From Scalesia atractyloides (lineage: Eukaryota > Streptophyta > Magnoliopsida > Asterales > Asteraceae), in assembly GCA_947069175.1 (NCBI GenBank), contig CAMTDV010000012.1, positions 34,256,341-34,320,340 on the forward strand: DNA of 64,000 nt, in the 5' to 3' direction. Shown in pieces: positions 1-11,348 of this stretch. The translations under genes and the position numbers were made by a program. Under the pieces are notes generated by a model. The model was not told the DNA's origin and searched no databases. It saw only the letters and a program-made list of their open reading frames with translations. Every line of letters begins with the position of its first letter. Position 1 is the first letter of the stretch.

Positions 1-280
1 AGACGGTGTGTGTACGAGTTGGGAGACCCGGGTTCGAGACCCGGCTACTCCTTTTGAATTTATTATTTTATTCTTTTATTGATTTAAGTTTTTATTTATT
101 ATATTCTTTTATTAATTAACATTTTAATTATGAAGTTTATTTAACCAAACTATATATATATATCTATATATATATATATATAAGAAACATTAAAAAAATA
201 AATGCGTACGAATTATTTAATAATTACATGAATTCTCAAACAGAGCGGGTTTTGGAACCCGTTTTTTTACGGATGTTACA
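1..280 (-). repeat. Partial 3' LTR of family A
   Basis: It matches 5490-5800 almost base for base, including the B-box-like ggttcgagacc near 32-42, a TA microsatellite near 151-182 and the terminal ggatgttaca. It ends at 280, next to the polypurine tract. Only the LTR's 5' portion (in element orientation) is inside the window. Confidence 0.9.
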
Positions 281-292
281 GTATCCCCTATT
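281..292 (-). other. Polypurine tract of family A element
   Basis: On the minus strand the sequence just before the 3' LTR reads taggggatac, preceded by an AT-rich stretch containing gagatgaaatttc. This is the usual layout of a Ty3-type plus-strand primer site. Confidence 0.7.
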
Positions 293-1158
293 TTTAGAAA
301 TTTCATCTCGAAATTTAAGTAGTGGTATATTTGACTTGAAGGGAGGGTGTTTTAAATTGTCAATTACATAATTAGAAGAGGGTGAGAGTTTAGATTTTAT
401 TTGAGGCGGTAACGTTCCTAGTAAGGGTTGAATACCCTGCTACATGAATCGCTTTTTGATGCCTACAGTATGAAAATGTGGAACATGGATAAACAGAGTT
501 GATTGGCTATGCATAAGAGTTTTGAGAGAATTGATACGTTTGAAAAGATAAGGTTATAAAACAAAACTTCAAACATGACGATATTAAAACCTACACGGAA
601 CTTCTCATAACCGCCTGACAACGCTTTTGATCTTTTGACAAGAATACTTATATATAGGAAGTACCAGCGGCGTATCCACCATATTCTTGTCAAATTTTCA
701 TTGGCTTTGTCAGTAGGTTAAAATTAGTTCCATGTGACTCTAAAATCTACAAACCATAAACAAACACAACAGCCAAAGCTTGAGTCTCAAATCTGAATGA
801 ATACATGACTGAATGATGACAGTACCTCTCTCGTTTGTTATGATGAAGGGGTCAGTCTATGTAAAAGTGAGACACAACCCAACTTCTTTAAATGATGAGA
901 TCGAGATACGTCGAGATGTATGATGATAAAAAAAATCAGTGAGTAAATGTATAAAACAAAAACGTAATATCAATTTGCATTAAAATTCTTGGATACATAA
1001 ATTCCCAATTTATAACTGGGATACGTAAAGATTGAGATAACATAAAGAAAACATTAAAACTAGACGATTGGAGTTGAGTCTTGATTCTTGGTGAGGTAAA
1101 GCTAGTTGGGTTGTTCGTTTGGGCCGTTATTATCTTCAACAGGATTGGCGTTGATGTT
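293..1158. other. Non-coding internal 3' region of the gag-only element
   Basis: No ORF with recognisable similarity is present. The sequence downstream of the gag stop continues for about 18 codons in the same frame in a style typical of a gag-protease linker, then is closed by stops. Protease and pol appear to have been removed here. Confidence 0.5.
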
Positions 1159-2451
1159 TTAAGCTCTTCCTCTTGCTGGTGGTAGTGTTGGGTTTGCTTG
1201 ATTTGCTTGGTTAACTGGGTTTGCTTGAGCTTGGGTGTTTATGATGTTAACTAATCGAGGGCACGTGTTTCTAAAGTGGGTAGGGTCGCCACAATTAAAA
1301 CAAGCTTGAACATATGGAAACATGGGGTATTGGGGTTGTTGATATGTTTGGATCATGTTTTGAGTAGGGGGTGAGGCTTGGTTTTGAGGGGCACGACAAG
1401 TTTTGCTCCAATGACCATAACGCCCACAATTTGCACACAGTCGACAAGGTACGGTAGATGGATGGTGATAAAAACAGGTGTTGCATTGAGGGTGAGGTCC
1501 AATGTAAGGTTTCTTATTTGGGTAAGTAGAGTTGGGTGCTACTTGAGTGATTGGGATAGCTTGGAGGGGTACGGCTTGTGAAGCTGGTTGATTGCCTTGG
1601 GTGATAGCGAAATTTTTCCCATCTCGTTTTCTCTTAGGAGTGGTTTGAGGAGGGGATTCGGTCCGGGTTGAGTTTGAGGTTTCAGATGATGCTTTATCCT
1701 TCTTCTTCTCCTCCTTGAAGTCTTTATTCCGTATGCGGTTTTCGGTGAGCTCTGTAGCCAACTCCATTGCTGCTTCCAAAGTTGCAGGTGTGGTACTTAT
1801 TACAGGGTCTTGAATTTTTTTAGGAAGACCTCGAATGTAGTGTTCGATCAAACGGTAGAGGGGAGTAAACAAGTTGGGGATCATCTGATTCAACTCAAGG
1901 AATCTCTTGTTGTATGTGGTGTGGTCGCCCTCCTTTTGTTTCAAAGAATAGAACTCATCTTCCAATTTCTTGATTTTGCTTCTTGGGCAGAAACGTCTTG
2001 TCATGATTTCCTTCAACTCTTCCCAAGTCAAAGTCATAGCATCTTCAGCACCTCGCTTGGCCTTCTCTGTATTCCACCATGTAAGTGCTACTCCGAACAA
2101 ACGACCGGTAGCATATCGCACCTTGCGATCATTGGGGCAGTCACAATTGAGAAAAGTGTTTTCCATCTCCTCAAACCATTGGAGGAGAGCGGTGACACCT
2201 TCAGTCCCTTCGTATTTTAGAGGATCGTAGGATTTGAAATGCTTGTAGGTGCATTTAGTGGTATTTGGGGGAGGGTTGATAACGTTTTGATCTTCTTGGT
2301 TGATTGGGTTGACGGGATTAGCAGTAAGGGCTTGTTGAACTTGAACTACGATGTTGGGGATTACGGCAGCCATTTGTTGAGCGATTTGGGCAGCCATGCG
2401 CTCGCGGGATTTTCCTGATCTCATACTTCTACGAGAGAGACTAGAAGACAT
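1159..2451 (-). CDS. Retrotransposon Gag polyprotein (430 aa)
   Basis: This is a structural Gag protein expected to form the cytoplasmic virus-like particle and bind element RNA. Residues about 70-220 form a Retrotrans_gag-type domain, recognisable from the WWN, the FCP and the YIRGLP segments. A basic, Ser/Thr-rich linker follows. Near residues 340-353 and 384-397 are two CCHC zinc knuckles of the pattern C-X2-C-X4-H-X4-C (CANCGRYGHWSKTC and CFNCGDPTHFRNTC). The frame is open from the first ATG to a TAA right after an ARGRA motif, where related elements run on into the protease. It is the only protein encoded by the element. The intact frame suggests recent activity or selection. Function is inferred from family membership. 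Confidence 0.9.
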   Translation of the reverse strand: MSSSLSRRSMRSGKSRERMAAQIAQQMAAVIPNIVVQVQQALTANPVNPINQEDQNVINPPPNTTKCTYKHFKSYDPLKYEGTEGVTALLQWFEEMENTFLNCDCPNDRKVRYATGRLFGVALTWWNTEKAKRGAEDAMTLTWEELKEIMTRRFCPRSKIKKLEDEFYSLKQKEGDHTTYNKRFLELNQMIPNLFTPLYRLIEHYIRGLPKKIQDPVISTTPATLEAAMELATELTENRIRNKDFKEEKKKDKASSETSNSTRTESPPQTTPKRKRDGKNFAITQGNQPASQAVPLQAIPITQVAPNSTYPNKKPYIGPHPQCNTCFYHHPSTVPCRLCANCGRYGHWSKTCRAPQNQASPPTQNMIQTYQQPQYPMFPYVQACFNCGDPTHFRNTCPRLVNIINTQAQANPVNQANQANPTLPPARGRA

Positions 2452-3280
2452 CTACAAGGAATACGTATCGAGAGTATGAGTTTGACGTTTTAGGTGTCAT
2501 GTGTCGTATTTAGAAATGAACATTCACAAAAAAAATGAATAAAATAAACCTACTACATCCATAGGATGTCTTGGGCTTTGCTCATGTTTGGGCTCCCATA
2601 TGTCCCCTTACTTGGCCTTGGTAGTCATGTGGGCCCCCATGACTACTGGGCTCTGGTAGGGTTCATGTTGGTGTTAGCCTGTTAACACTTGCGCCACCCG
2701 AATGAAAATCGTAAAACATGACAGCAAAGTATAAGGTTGGAGGGTGTCCTGGTGTGGACACAATGACAACTCAAAGTAGGGTTGTTCGAACGACGTTTGG
2801 GGTGGCATGCTTTGGCCTAATAGGTCCTTCGTACTCTCATCGTTAGTCTCCAGGTAGGCAAAATGGTCCGTTATATTGGATTTATACGAATGCCAACCTA
2901 GACAAGACGTTCCGACTACCGATACTTGTACCCTTACAGTTACTACATGCCCGTCGTAGAACTCACTTTAATGAGATTGAAAAAAGAAAATTGCGACAAA
3001 ATCTTGAATAAAGGAAATATGAGGATGATTTGAATACGTGAACATGGAAATATGCGTGATGAATGTATATGTAAGCATGTTATGTTTAACAATAAGTATA
3101 ACTCATTAAATATCACACAATATGATAGTGGAAGTGTTTGCATGCATTTGTGTGTGTAATAAATACGAAACAAATAAACATCATGAGTTTGCATGTAACC
3201 ACATAAAAAATTAAAATCTAATCAACTATAGTATAGGCTCTAAGGGTCTAATAACCTATCATATATCCCTATAGTCAAAA
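2452..3280. other. 5' untranslated internal region of the gag-only element
   Basis: This 0.8 kb lies between the PBS and the gag start (element runs right to left). No conserved ORF was found. It contains imperfect C-rich words around 2570-2700, for example repeated variants of catgactac, but no clear array. Confidence 0.5.
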
Positions 3281-3292
3281 GCTCTGATACCA
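3281..3292 (-). other. Primer-binding site, tRNA-iMet type
   Basis: The minus strand reads TGGTATCAGAGC three bases after the LTR end. This is the standard plant LTR-retrotransposon PBS complementary to the 3' end of initiator tRNA-Met. It fixes the element's orientation and the LTR boundary at 3296. Confidence 0.92.
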
Positions 3293-4307
3293 ATCTGTCA
3301 CACCCTGACCCGCAGCGGAAATGGTAGTCGGGGCATGATTGGGTTTTCATCAAAGCTCATGACATTTACTATAAAGTTTCATATTTATTATTTCTCTTTT
3401 AAAGAAGAAGTTACAATAGACATACAAGCATAACATGTTCAAATACATTTCCATTACAAACTAAAGTATTAAACAAAAATCATACAATTACAAAGGGAAA
3501 CAAAACTAAATGTCCATTCCAAAGCATTAACTTGTTTATTCTTCTAGGCCATCCTACGTGTTTCTTTTCTCAACTGGATCACCTGTATCATGTGTAAAAA
3601 TAGGGTTTTTGGGTCAACAAAAGTTGGCGAGCGAATCTTATGAAAACCTTTGAACAAATTGGTTATATTGGTTATAAAAAGGTGCATAACCACATATGAG
3701 TAAACGTAAATGTAAATTTAATCACAAAACACATACTATCAAATAATGCACAAGCACACACACCAAATGATGAACAATGAGATCAAGGCTCAATCAAACG
3801 GAGCCGATCTAATGAGGCACGCGATGTTCAACTCGTCTCCCACGAGGAACTGATGGGCCTAATGAATGATTTGCACGCAACTTGACAAAATGTAAACACA
3901 CATCACAACAAACAATATTTACATCACAAGTTTAGGTCATATAATGGTAATAGCACAAGTTTGAATAAACGAAATAATTAAACGCGACACATGATACACC
4001 CCAAAACATGAATAAAAAGGGGAATTTTTAAGGATTCACTCACAGTGGGTGCGTTCCTTGATAATGATGAATGCGCACGAAATTATGATTCAACCGACGA
4101 GGGAAAACTAACCTAAATAATAACATAATAACTCGATGAATAAATAAATTTTATTTGAGATTAATATTTTTAATTAGTGCTTTTAATGGGATTGTTAGAT
4201 TTATTTTTGTGAGTTTAAGGAAATTTTCTCACTTTAAAAATCCTATTTTTAAGTATTTTTAATTGATTTTTCAATTTAAATAAATAAATAAAAAGAAATA
4301 AAAAAAG

Positions 4308-4337
4308 TTGACTTTTTGACCGTTGACCGTTGACCGG
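4308..4337 (-). promoter_or_regulatory. W-box cluster in LTR-A2
   Basis: Four TTGAC(C/T) cores occur within 30 bases (plus-strand TTGACT, then TTGACC three times). W-boxes bind WRKY factors. Equivalent clusters occur at the same place in all other complete LTR-A copies. Binding is inferred from the motif only. Confidence 0.5.
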
Positions 4338-4367
4338 GTCTGACCGGTCAGACTGTGTTTATTCTAT

Positions 4368-4772
4368 GCGGTGAGTGAGGTTCGAACTCGTGACCTCTCG
4401 GTTGCGTCCACGCAGCTCTCTACAACTGAGCTACGTGTCTAACCCGAAATATTTCTGATTTTAGTTATATTTATATACTTGTTACATTAAACCGAATTAA
4501 TTAAATTTTAAAAAGAATTTTAAATTCATCGTACCGGCGAAGGGGCTGGCCTCGAACCCGCGACCTTAAGGTTGCGTTGCACCCAGCCCTACCAACTGGG
4601 CTGGGTGTATAACCCATTAATAATAGGAATTATATTATACTTATTAACTTATTGAGAGATGATATGATTGCTTAAAAGAAACTGGTAACAAAACAGACTT
4701 GTTAAAGACTCAAACCCGGGACCATATGTTTCAAGTGCACACAGTCCACCACTGGACTGTGTCTAACCCGGT
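4368..4772 (-). other. Array of three tRNA-like modules, LTR-A2
   Basis: There are three modules on the minus strand, at about 4368-4446, 4542-4617 and 4707-4772. Each has an A-box-like sequence (for example tagctcagttg or cccagttgg) inside a short perfect hairpin. Each has a B-box-like sequence (gttcgaacc, ggttcgagg) or a decayed one about 35-50 bases later. Spacing is about 165-170 bp. Acceptor stems do not pair, so these are tRNA-like and not functional tRNA genes. Confidence 0.7.
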
Positions 4773-5467
4773 ATTTTATCCGATTTTAATTATACATATA
4801 AACTGTTTAATCTTCATCTTCTTTATCGAAGTAATCCAGAAACATAACTCGTCTGTGTTTGATTTAAAACTCTTTGTTTTAAATTATGAATGGACGATTA
4901 CAAGACATTAAAGAAAGGATTCAACAGGGTTATACCAGACAGTCGTGATCTTCACTTTCTCCAGTGGAATTCCGGTGACAACACAAAATTCCGGCGAAGT
5001 ATAACTTGCGACAGAGGTTCTACTGGGAGTTTGAGGTGAGTGTGGGTGACTTCTGTCGGAGCTCTAGAAGTCCTATTTATAGAGTAGGGCAATAATGAAT
5101 GATTTCTTCGATTTTCCGGCGAGTAACTGAGGATTCCGGCGAACAGAAAATTGTTTTCCGTCAAGAACAGAGTGTTTGAGCAGAGTGATTTTGTGAACGA
5201 TTTGGAATGATTGGAAGATAGTATTTATAGGCAGAGGCGGTCTTCATCTTGGTTTGAATTTTCAGTTACGATTTCTATGAAAAAGCTTTAAGGTTTCGGT
5301 TATAACTGATGTTGACATCAGTTACATTCATTCACCGGCAAGGAAGAACGTCAATTTGCGGAGATGATTTGGTTTTGGCGGTTACAGACTCTGAAATTTG
5401 AACTTGCAGGCTGCTTGTGGGTTTGACTATAATACCAATTTATTTTTAAGTTTAAACACAAGTGAGT

Positions 5468-5536
5468 GTGTGGTGTAGCGGTGAAGAGGGTGTGTGTACG
5501 AGTTGGGAGACCCGGGTTCGAGACCCGGCTACTCCT
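5468..5536 (+). other. Antisense tRNA-like module (alpha), LTR-A2
   Basis: The A-box is tggtgtagcgg (about 5471-5481) and the B-box is ggttcgagacc (about 5515-5525). The T-arm is perfect (ccggg, seven-base loop, cccgg). It lies on the strand opposite to element transcription, within 350 bp of the LTR's 5' end, as in all other copies. Confidence 0.7.
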
Positions 5537-5635
5537 TTTGAATTTATTATTTTATTCTTTTATTGATTTAAGTTTTTATTTATTATATTCTTTTATTAAT
5601 TAACATTTTAATTATGAAGTTTATTTAACCAAACT

Positions 5636-5641
5636 ATATAT

Positions 5642-5700
<59 letters not shown>
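5636..5700. repeat. TA microsatellite in LTR-A2
   Basis: This is an almost uninterrupted TA dinucleotide run. The partner LTR (151-182) has a shorter, interrupted version, so the locus changed length after insertion. Confidence 0.9.
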
Positions 5701-5706
<6 letters not shown>

Positions 5707-5800
5707 AACACTAAAAAATAAATGCGTACGAATTATTTAATAATTACATGAATTCTCAAACAGAGCGGGTTTTGGAACCCGTTTTTTGACGGATGTTACA

Positions 5801-8253
5801 CGACATAGGTGTGACTGTGGAACTGTACATCGATGACTTGGTCATCATGAGTCCGGACGAGGAAATGATGCTGACAAACATTCAGGAAACTTTCGCATCC
5901 TTGCGTAAGGTCAACCTGAAGTTGAATCTTGGGAAATGCTCATTCGAGATGGAAGAAGGTATATTCTTAGGGTTTATTGACACGCGCGATGGGTTAAATG
6001 TCAACCCTGAGAAGGTTGAAGCAATTCAGCGTATGCCTTCACCCTCGACCACCAAGGAAATGCAACGGTCGGCTGGGCGACTGGCTGCGGTGAACAGATT
6101 TTTAGCAAACCACACGATGAAATCCTTCCCATTCATCAGCACTTTGAGATATTGTGTGAAGCAGAATAAGTTTTGGTGGACTCTTGATGCTAAGAAAGCC
6201 TTCCAACAGATGAAGGAATGTTTAATTCAATTGCCTACACTCATAGCCCCACAAAAGAGCGAACCATTGATTCTCTACCTCTCCGCATCGGAAATCGCTG
6301 TGGGCGCAGTCTTGCTGGTCGAGCGCGCAGGAGTCCAAACTCTGATTTACTATATCAGCAAGATGTTAACCGAGCCAGAGACAAGACACCCGATGATGGA
6401 AAAACTTGCTTTAGCATTGGTCCATGTATCTCGTCGGTTGCGTAGGTATTTTTCTGGCCACGTGATCACAGTGCTCACAAACTATCACCTGGACCAAGTT
6501 TTATCCAAACCGGACATATCAGGCCGCTTAGCGAAATGGGCGATCAAATTAGGAGGACACAATATTGTGTACAAACCACGCCCAACTATTAAAGGCCAGA
6601 TATTAGCCGATTTTGTCAATGAAGTGCCGAGCAACAAAGTGCAAGAATGTGAGGCTGTCCAAGATCCAGCATCTATCACAGATGACTGTGCATGGATCCT
6701 GAGGATGGCACAGGGGCTGGTCGTCGTTTAATAAGCCCTGATAACCAGGGGCATGTCGACTCTCTTTTGGTCGCGGGGCAAATTAATGGCATGTATGATG
6801 CAAAAGGCGAGACGATGGCCCAGTACCTCGAATAGTCGCAGTATTTGATAAACAAATTCCATAATTTCAAAGTGACCCACATCAATCAAAGTGAGAACAG
6901 GCATGCAAATGTGCTCAGTAAACTGGCGGCAATGAGCTTCAAACACGTCGCGCGAGAAGTGCGCATCGAGGTGCTAAAAAACCCTTTTGTTCCGCTACGC
7001 CAACGTCTTAGAAATGATATATCCTTATTGGATGTCCCCTATCATCATGTTCTTGCAGACTGGGATATTTCCAGAAAACAAGGCGGAGGCAAGGAAATCC
7101 ACAATAAGGCGCTGAACTATGAAATGGCAGATGGAATACTTTACCCGAAGTCATACCTTGGACCACTCCTTCGCGAAGTAGATCTGCAAGACACACAATA
7201 CTTGATCCGCGAAATACATGAGGGGTTGTGCGGAATTCATGCCGATCCATGCATGGTAGTCGCAAAGATCATGAAGGTTGGATACTATTAGCCTGACATG
7301 CACTTAGATGCAGTCGAAACGCTGCAGAAATGCACATCATGTCAGCGACACGCACCTAAGACATTACGCCCCAAAACCCCTTGATCCCAGTGACAACAGC
7401 ATGGCATTTTCAGCAGTGGACAATCGATATGGTGGGACCTTTTCCTGATGCTCCAGGTGCCGTAAATTTTATAATTGTTGATGTCGATTACTTTACCAAG
7501 TGGGTAGAAGCCAAGCCTCTCGCATCCACCACGGCAACGGTAGTTTGCAAATTCATTTGGGAACACATCATTTGCCGTTTCGGCCAACCTCTGCGCATTG
7601 TTAGTGATAAAGGCCCCAATTTTGCTTCTGAAGAGCTACAACGATGGATGGCTGAGATGCATATCGAGCACATTTTCACGTTGGTGCGCATCCCCAAGGG
7701 AATGGCCAAGTTGAAAGTATAAACAAAACTATAGTTGAATGGATCAAGACAAGACTGGGGATGGAGAGGTTGGGTGGATGAGTTGCCAAGTACCCTTTGG
7801 GCTCATCGGACCATGCCAAAAACCAACACCGGCGAGACACCATTTAGCCTGGTTTATGGGACTGAGGCAGTAATCCCAGCTGAGATGGGTCTCCCATCAC
7901 TGCGCATGGTCGTTATGCAAACCCATAATAATGATGAAGAGCGCAGGCTTGACCTGGACCTCTTAGTAGAGAGGCATGAAAATGCCGCAATCAATGAAGC
8001 AAAATACAAGTCAAAGCTCGAAAAATACTACAATGTGCGAGTCCGCATTTGTACCTTCTTGCCTGGTGATTTCGTTTTGAGAGATAACGAAGCGTCCAAC
8101 ATTGAGAGTCCAAGAAAGCTTGCTCCTAAGTGGGAAGGCCCGTACGTAATCCACGAAGTCTTGGGAAAGAAGGCTTACACCCTCAAACGTTTACACGGCA
8201 CAAACATTCCTAGGACCTGGAATGCGCAACAATTAAGGAGATGTTATATGTAA
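5801..8253 (+). pseudogene. Tat-lineage Ty3 pol remnant (RT, RNase H, integrase)
   Basis: The 5' part of pol was displaced by the family A element. The frame opening at 5793 borrows its ATG from the LTR, and true coding starts at 5801 inside RT with the catalytic YIDD near residues 13-16. RNase H follows to about 6690. A second RNase H-like segment (6680-6990) is broken by stops and deletion. The segment 6990-7380 has the integrase zinc-finger region (H-X3-H, C-X2-C), closed by stops. Residues from WTIDMVGPF (about 7420) through 7722 hold the integrase core with the two catalytic Asp regions; the frame ends at a stop near 7720. From 7735 to 8253 is the integrase C-terminus ending near WNAQQLRRCY. 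At least four stops or frame changes show that it is inactive. Tat assignment rests on the tandem RNase H and the downstream antisense ORF. Confidence 0.85.
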
Positions 8254-8724
8254 TCCGAGCATCTTCATACACAAAGGCCTTATGCTTTATCAGTGCTGGC
8301 GCAAAAAACTAGTGAACCTTTGATCCAATCTTATCGTTAATGCAAAAAACAAAATCGAAGCATGGCATTCATTATTTAGATATATTGTTACAAATGCGCC
8401 AAAACCACGTTGGGTATACGCGAAAACATCATGGTATAACATGACTCAAGAACAGAATTCACCTCAATTTCAGCAAACTATTGTACGCGTATGGGTGTGA
8501 CGTTCATACATGAGCTCATTACCAGTTTTATTCGTTTTACCTATACAAAGTAGTTATTTTCACAGAAATATTATAACTTCAAATACACATCAAATTATCA
8601 TTTCACCTTGCCCATAGTGGGTCAAAAGTACAGTCATAAAAAAACTCATGTTGCGCAGTTACATGAAATTACAACTAAGATTCCTAACAGATCCTAAACA
8701 TCAAACGATCAAGGCATTCACACC
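8254..8724. other. Spacer between Tat pol and antisense ORF
   Basis: No ORF or repeat was recognised in this 0.47 kb. Such spacers are usual between pol and the extra ORFs in Tat elements. Confidence 0.4.
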
Positions 8725-10697
8725 CTATTCTTCTGACTCTTCAACCTCAGCAGCATCATGAAAGACATCCCCAAAATGATCAACAAAGTCATCGTGTTGA
8801 AGCGCTTCACTCACCAAATCCATCACTGGCAGCTGCAGATGGTCATACTCTTTCTTCGCCTTGGAAAAGGCAGCATCTGTATTGACCCCATGGTAGCGGC
8901 GCGGCTGGTATCCCAGGAAACATCCAAAGCAAGAGTTACGTGATGAGCGCACTCTGCGTAGGCCTACGCATATCCGTCATGGCGTGCTGTGACCATCAAC
9001 TTGGCCACAACACTGTCCAGCTCCACCGAGTTAAGGATTGAGTTGGCAATCTGTACAAATACAAGTAAAAAGAGATTCAAGATAAATGGTGATCAAAATA
9101 ACAACAGCGTACATACATTTACGACTCCAAGTTGCTGCATCCAGAGCATGTAGTTCGTTAAGGGCTCGATGCCTCTGAATCTTCTAATTTCTGCTCCGCA
9201 AGATTGGCGTGGGCCGCCTCTGAATCTTCTAATTTCTGCTCCGCAAGTTTGGCGCGTTTCTCACCTGCGCTCACCTTCGCATCAGAGAGGCGCAGCTTTT
9301 CTTGATCCTCCAAGTGCCTACGATGTAGTTCTGCCTTTTCAACCATGGCAGCTTGGAGATCCTTCTTCGCACTTTCAAGAGCTGCCCTAGCCTCTGCCTG
9401 ATTACACAATAATGATGTCAGTTTGGCAATCTCTTGATTCCGTAAAATAAGAAGAGCGAAAGTTTCTACCTCTTTTTGCTCGCTGCATTCCCGATGAGAC
9501 CTCGCCTCTTCGGCGGCAGTTGCAGCCTCCTCTTTCTCCTTCTTGAGGCGCTCAACCTCAACGCGCAAACCCACCATCTCATTCCTCAATGATATTTTTT
9601 CATTATTGTTCCTTTCACAAGCCTCCTTCCACGGCTTGTGCTCCTCAGCAAGCGTGGTGGTGGCGCCATCGACCGTCTTCCTCGTCGTCTTCCTCCACCC
9701 CAACACTGACCACTCCTCGGTCCTTTTAGCTTCAACAAACCTGGCTCTCTCAGCCTCCAGCTCTTGTTTTTGCACGGCCACTTGGGCCCACTCAAGGACC
9801 ATCTCCCTCCATAGACTCAAACTTTTCTTGATCCCGGTGCATGTTGCGCCATTCCCTGATAATCTTGTGAGTATTAGAGGCGGAGCTAGTGGCTACTGTA
9901 AGTATGCACGGTACGTTTGTTCATAACTTTATTCCCCCGCACCCTCACCTCCGCTGGGGGGAAGGCACCCTTGAACCACTCCCGACAAACTTGCCAGTGG
10001 CTGAATTTCTCACCCTGCCTCAACTTCCAGACAGGGGTGTGGATCTCTGCAGCTCGGCTTTCTGAATAAGACCAGTAGTAGTGTCACCCGGGGTTTTGTC
10101 TGGACAAATTGTGGACCCTTTGTCAGAAGGGCGCTCTTCAAATTCCCTGGCATCACCCCGGGTACTTGCTCCGCTGACTGAGTCTCTTGAGGCGTATCCT
10201 CAACAACCTCTTCTCTACCCTCTTTAATCACCACTTCCTCTTCGGGCACAACTACCTCTACACTCACACTCGCCTCCGCTGCTTCGGCAATCGACTCACT
10301 ACCTTTAACACTTGGAGCTTGCGCTGCCTCATAAAGGTGTGGTGGCATGGAAGTCTCGACAGGAACGGTTGGAGCAGAGGGAGCAATAAATGGTGTCTCA
10401 TCTGTCCCTGTATAATGAAGGTGCCAAAATGGTTAAATAGGAAGAATAGGAAATTAAGCACAAGATAAAGGGTTTACCTGGAGAAAATTTGGCTACAAGC
10501 ATGTCGAGATTCCCACGCTTGCCAATGATTTTCCTCCACGCAACCGTATCGCCCTTGGGCATGGCCCTCTTCTCCGTCTTCCTCTTGAGCGGTTTCGGGC
10601 TCGACTCCACATCTATCGGATCATCTGGATTCGCAGCTGGTATCTCTGCCGCATCCTGAGGTTCAGGCTTGGTTTTTTTTTTGCGTTTAATCTCAAA
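8725..10697 (-). pseudogene. Tat antisense ORF, C-terminal half
   Basis: This is the downstream half of an ORF antisense to pol, a known feature of Tat-lineage elements between pol and the 3' LTR. Reading leftward, the first segment (10697-10398) encodes an acidic/basic stretch with the NPDDPIDVES motif. Next come an acidic low-complexity region (10348-10010) and a coiled coil of about 200 residues rich in Glu, Ala, Lys and Arg (9820-9158). A 75-residue acidic tail follows (8952-8725). Stops and possible small introns separate the segments. The protein's function is unknown. The upstream half is 15.9 kb away at 26590-27758. The shared tcaaa at 10693-10697 and 26590-26594 may be the TSD of the intervening insertion. 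Confidence 0.75.
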
Positions 10698-11343
10698 CTT
10701 ACACGAGCACATTCCTTAGACTTCAGAGTCTAGGCATTGACCTAGGATTACTCAATTCATTATTAAGTTATTAGTATTGTTTTGAATTGATTTTAACAGA
10801 AAAATGCCGCCACGTGTACGAGGATGAGGAAAAGGACCCATGAGGGGAGGACCATCAGGACACATCCCTTCATATCCCCATCACCCGAACCCCTATGAGG
10901 ACTCGGGAGATTCATGGCCATTTGCTCAACATTCGCCTACCCACACTCAAAGTTCTTACCACTCGTACCATTCGCACCACTCCCATCACTCTCATCATTC
11001 TTACCATGATGAGTTTAATCAAACCAATATTTAAATACACCTCCAGTCGATCAAAATCAGTTGGACCAACCAAATCCCATGGACGAGGACTCCGACCCAG
11101 AGATGCCGCCGTTGGGATCGCATACGCATCCCATTGAAATCTCAAGCGATTCGAACTCCTATGCCGGATCGCCTTACCAAGGTCCTAATGAGTGGGACCA
11201 ATATTGGAACCAATTTACCTTCGCCAATACTCCTTCCCATCACTCACAACCACCTCCCGTGCAAGAAGATGTGCACATGAAACCGGTGGAACAACCCCAA
11301 TCACCACCAAAACCACCAAGGAGGAAAAGAGGAGCACGTGTGT

Positions 11344-11348
11344 CGGTA
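11344..11348. other. TSD of LTR-A3 (left copy, cggta)
   Basis: The cggta before LTR-A3 is repeated after it as cgg (13969-13971) plus ta (16613-16614). The later LTR-A4 split the second copy. Confidence 0.85.

Larger units (their letters stand above)
1..5800 (-). mobile_element. Gag-only (TR-GAG-like) LTR retrotransposon, family A
   Basis: The element lies on the minus strand. Its 5' LTR is 3296-5800, the internal region is 281-3295, and its 3' LTR is cut by the window start (1-280). The internal region holds a primer-binding site, one gag ORF and a polypurine tract, but no protease, RT, RNase H or integrase. This matches the non-autonomous TR-GAG type described in plants, which must be mobilised in trans. 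The shared LTR ends are nearly identical apart from TA-repeat length, which suggests recent insertion. The right flank begins inside the pol gene of a Tat-lineage element, so this insertion is younger than that element. The other side of the target site is outside the window, so its TSD (expected 5801-5805, cgaca) cannot be confirmed. Confidence 0.85.
3296..5800 (-). repeat. 5' LTR of gag-only element (LTR-A2, 2505 bp)
   Basis: The plus strand begins tgtcacacc and ends ggatgttaca, so on the minus strand the LTR starts TGTAAC and ends GTGACA. A TATA-like motif lies at 5222-5229 (minus-strand TATAAATA), placing U3 at about 5230-5800. Downstream in element orientation are three tRNA-like modules, a W-box cluster, a conserved block including gatgggcctaatgaatga (near 3851) and a conserved acatgatacag. 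The LTR has no coding capacity. A long TA microsatellite at 5636-5700 distinguishes it from the other copies. Confidence 0.9.

Noticed and set aside
1970..2220. Plus-strand ORFs over the gag gene
   Set aside because: They are antisense shadows of the 430-residue Gag frame and lack any recognisable motif.
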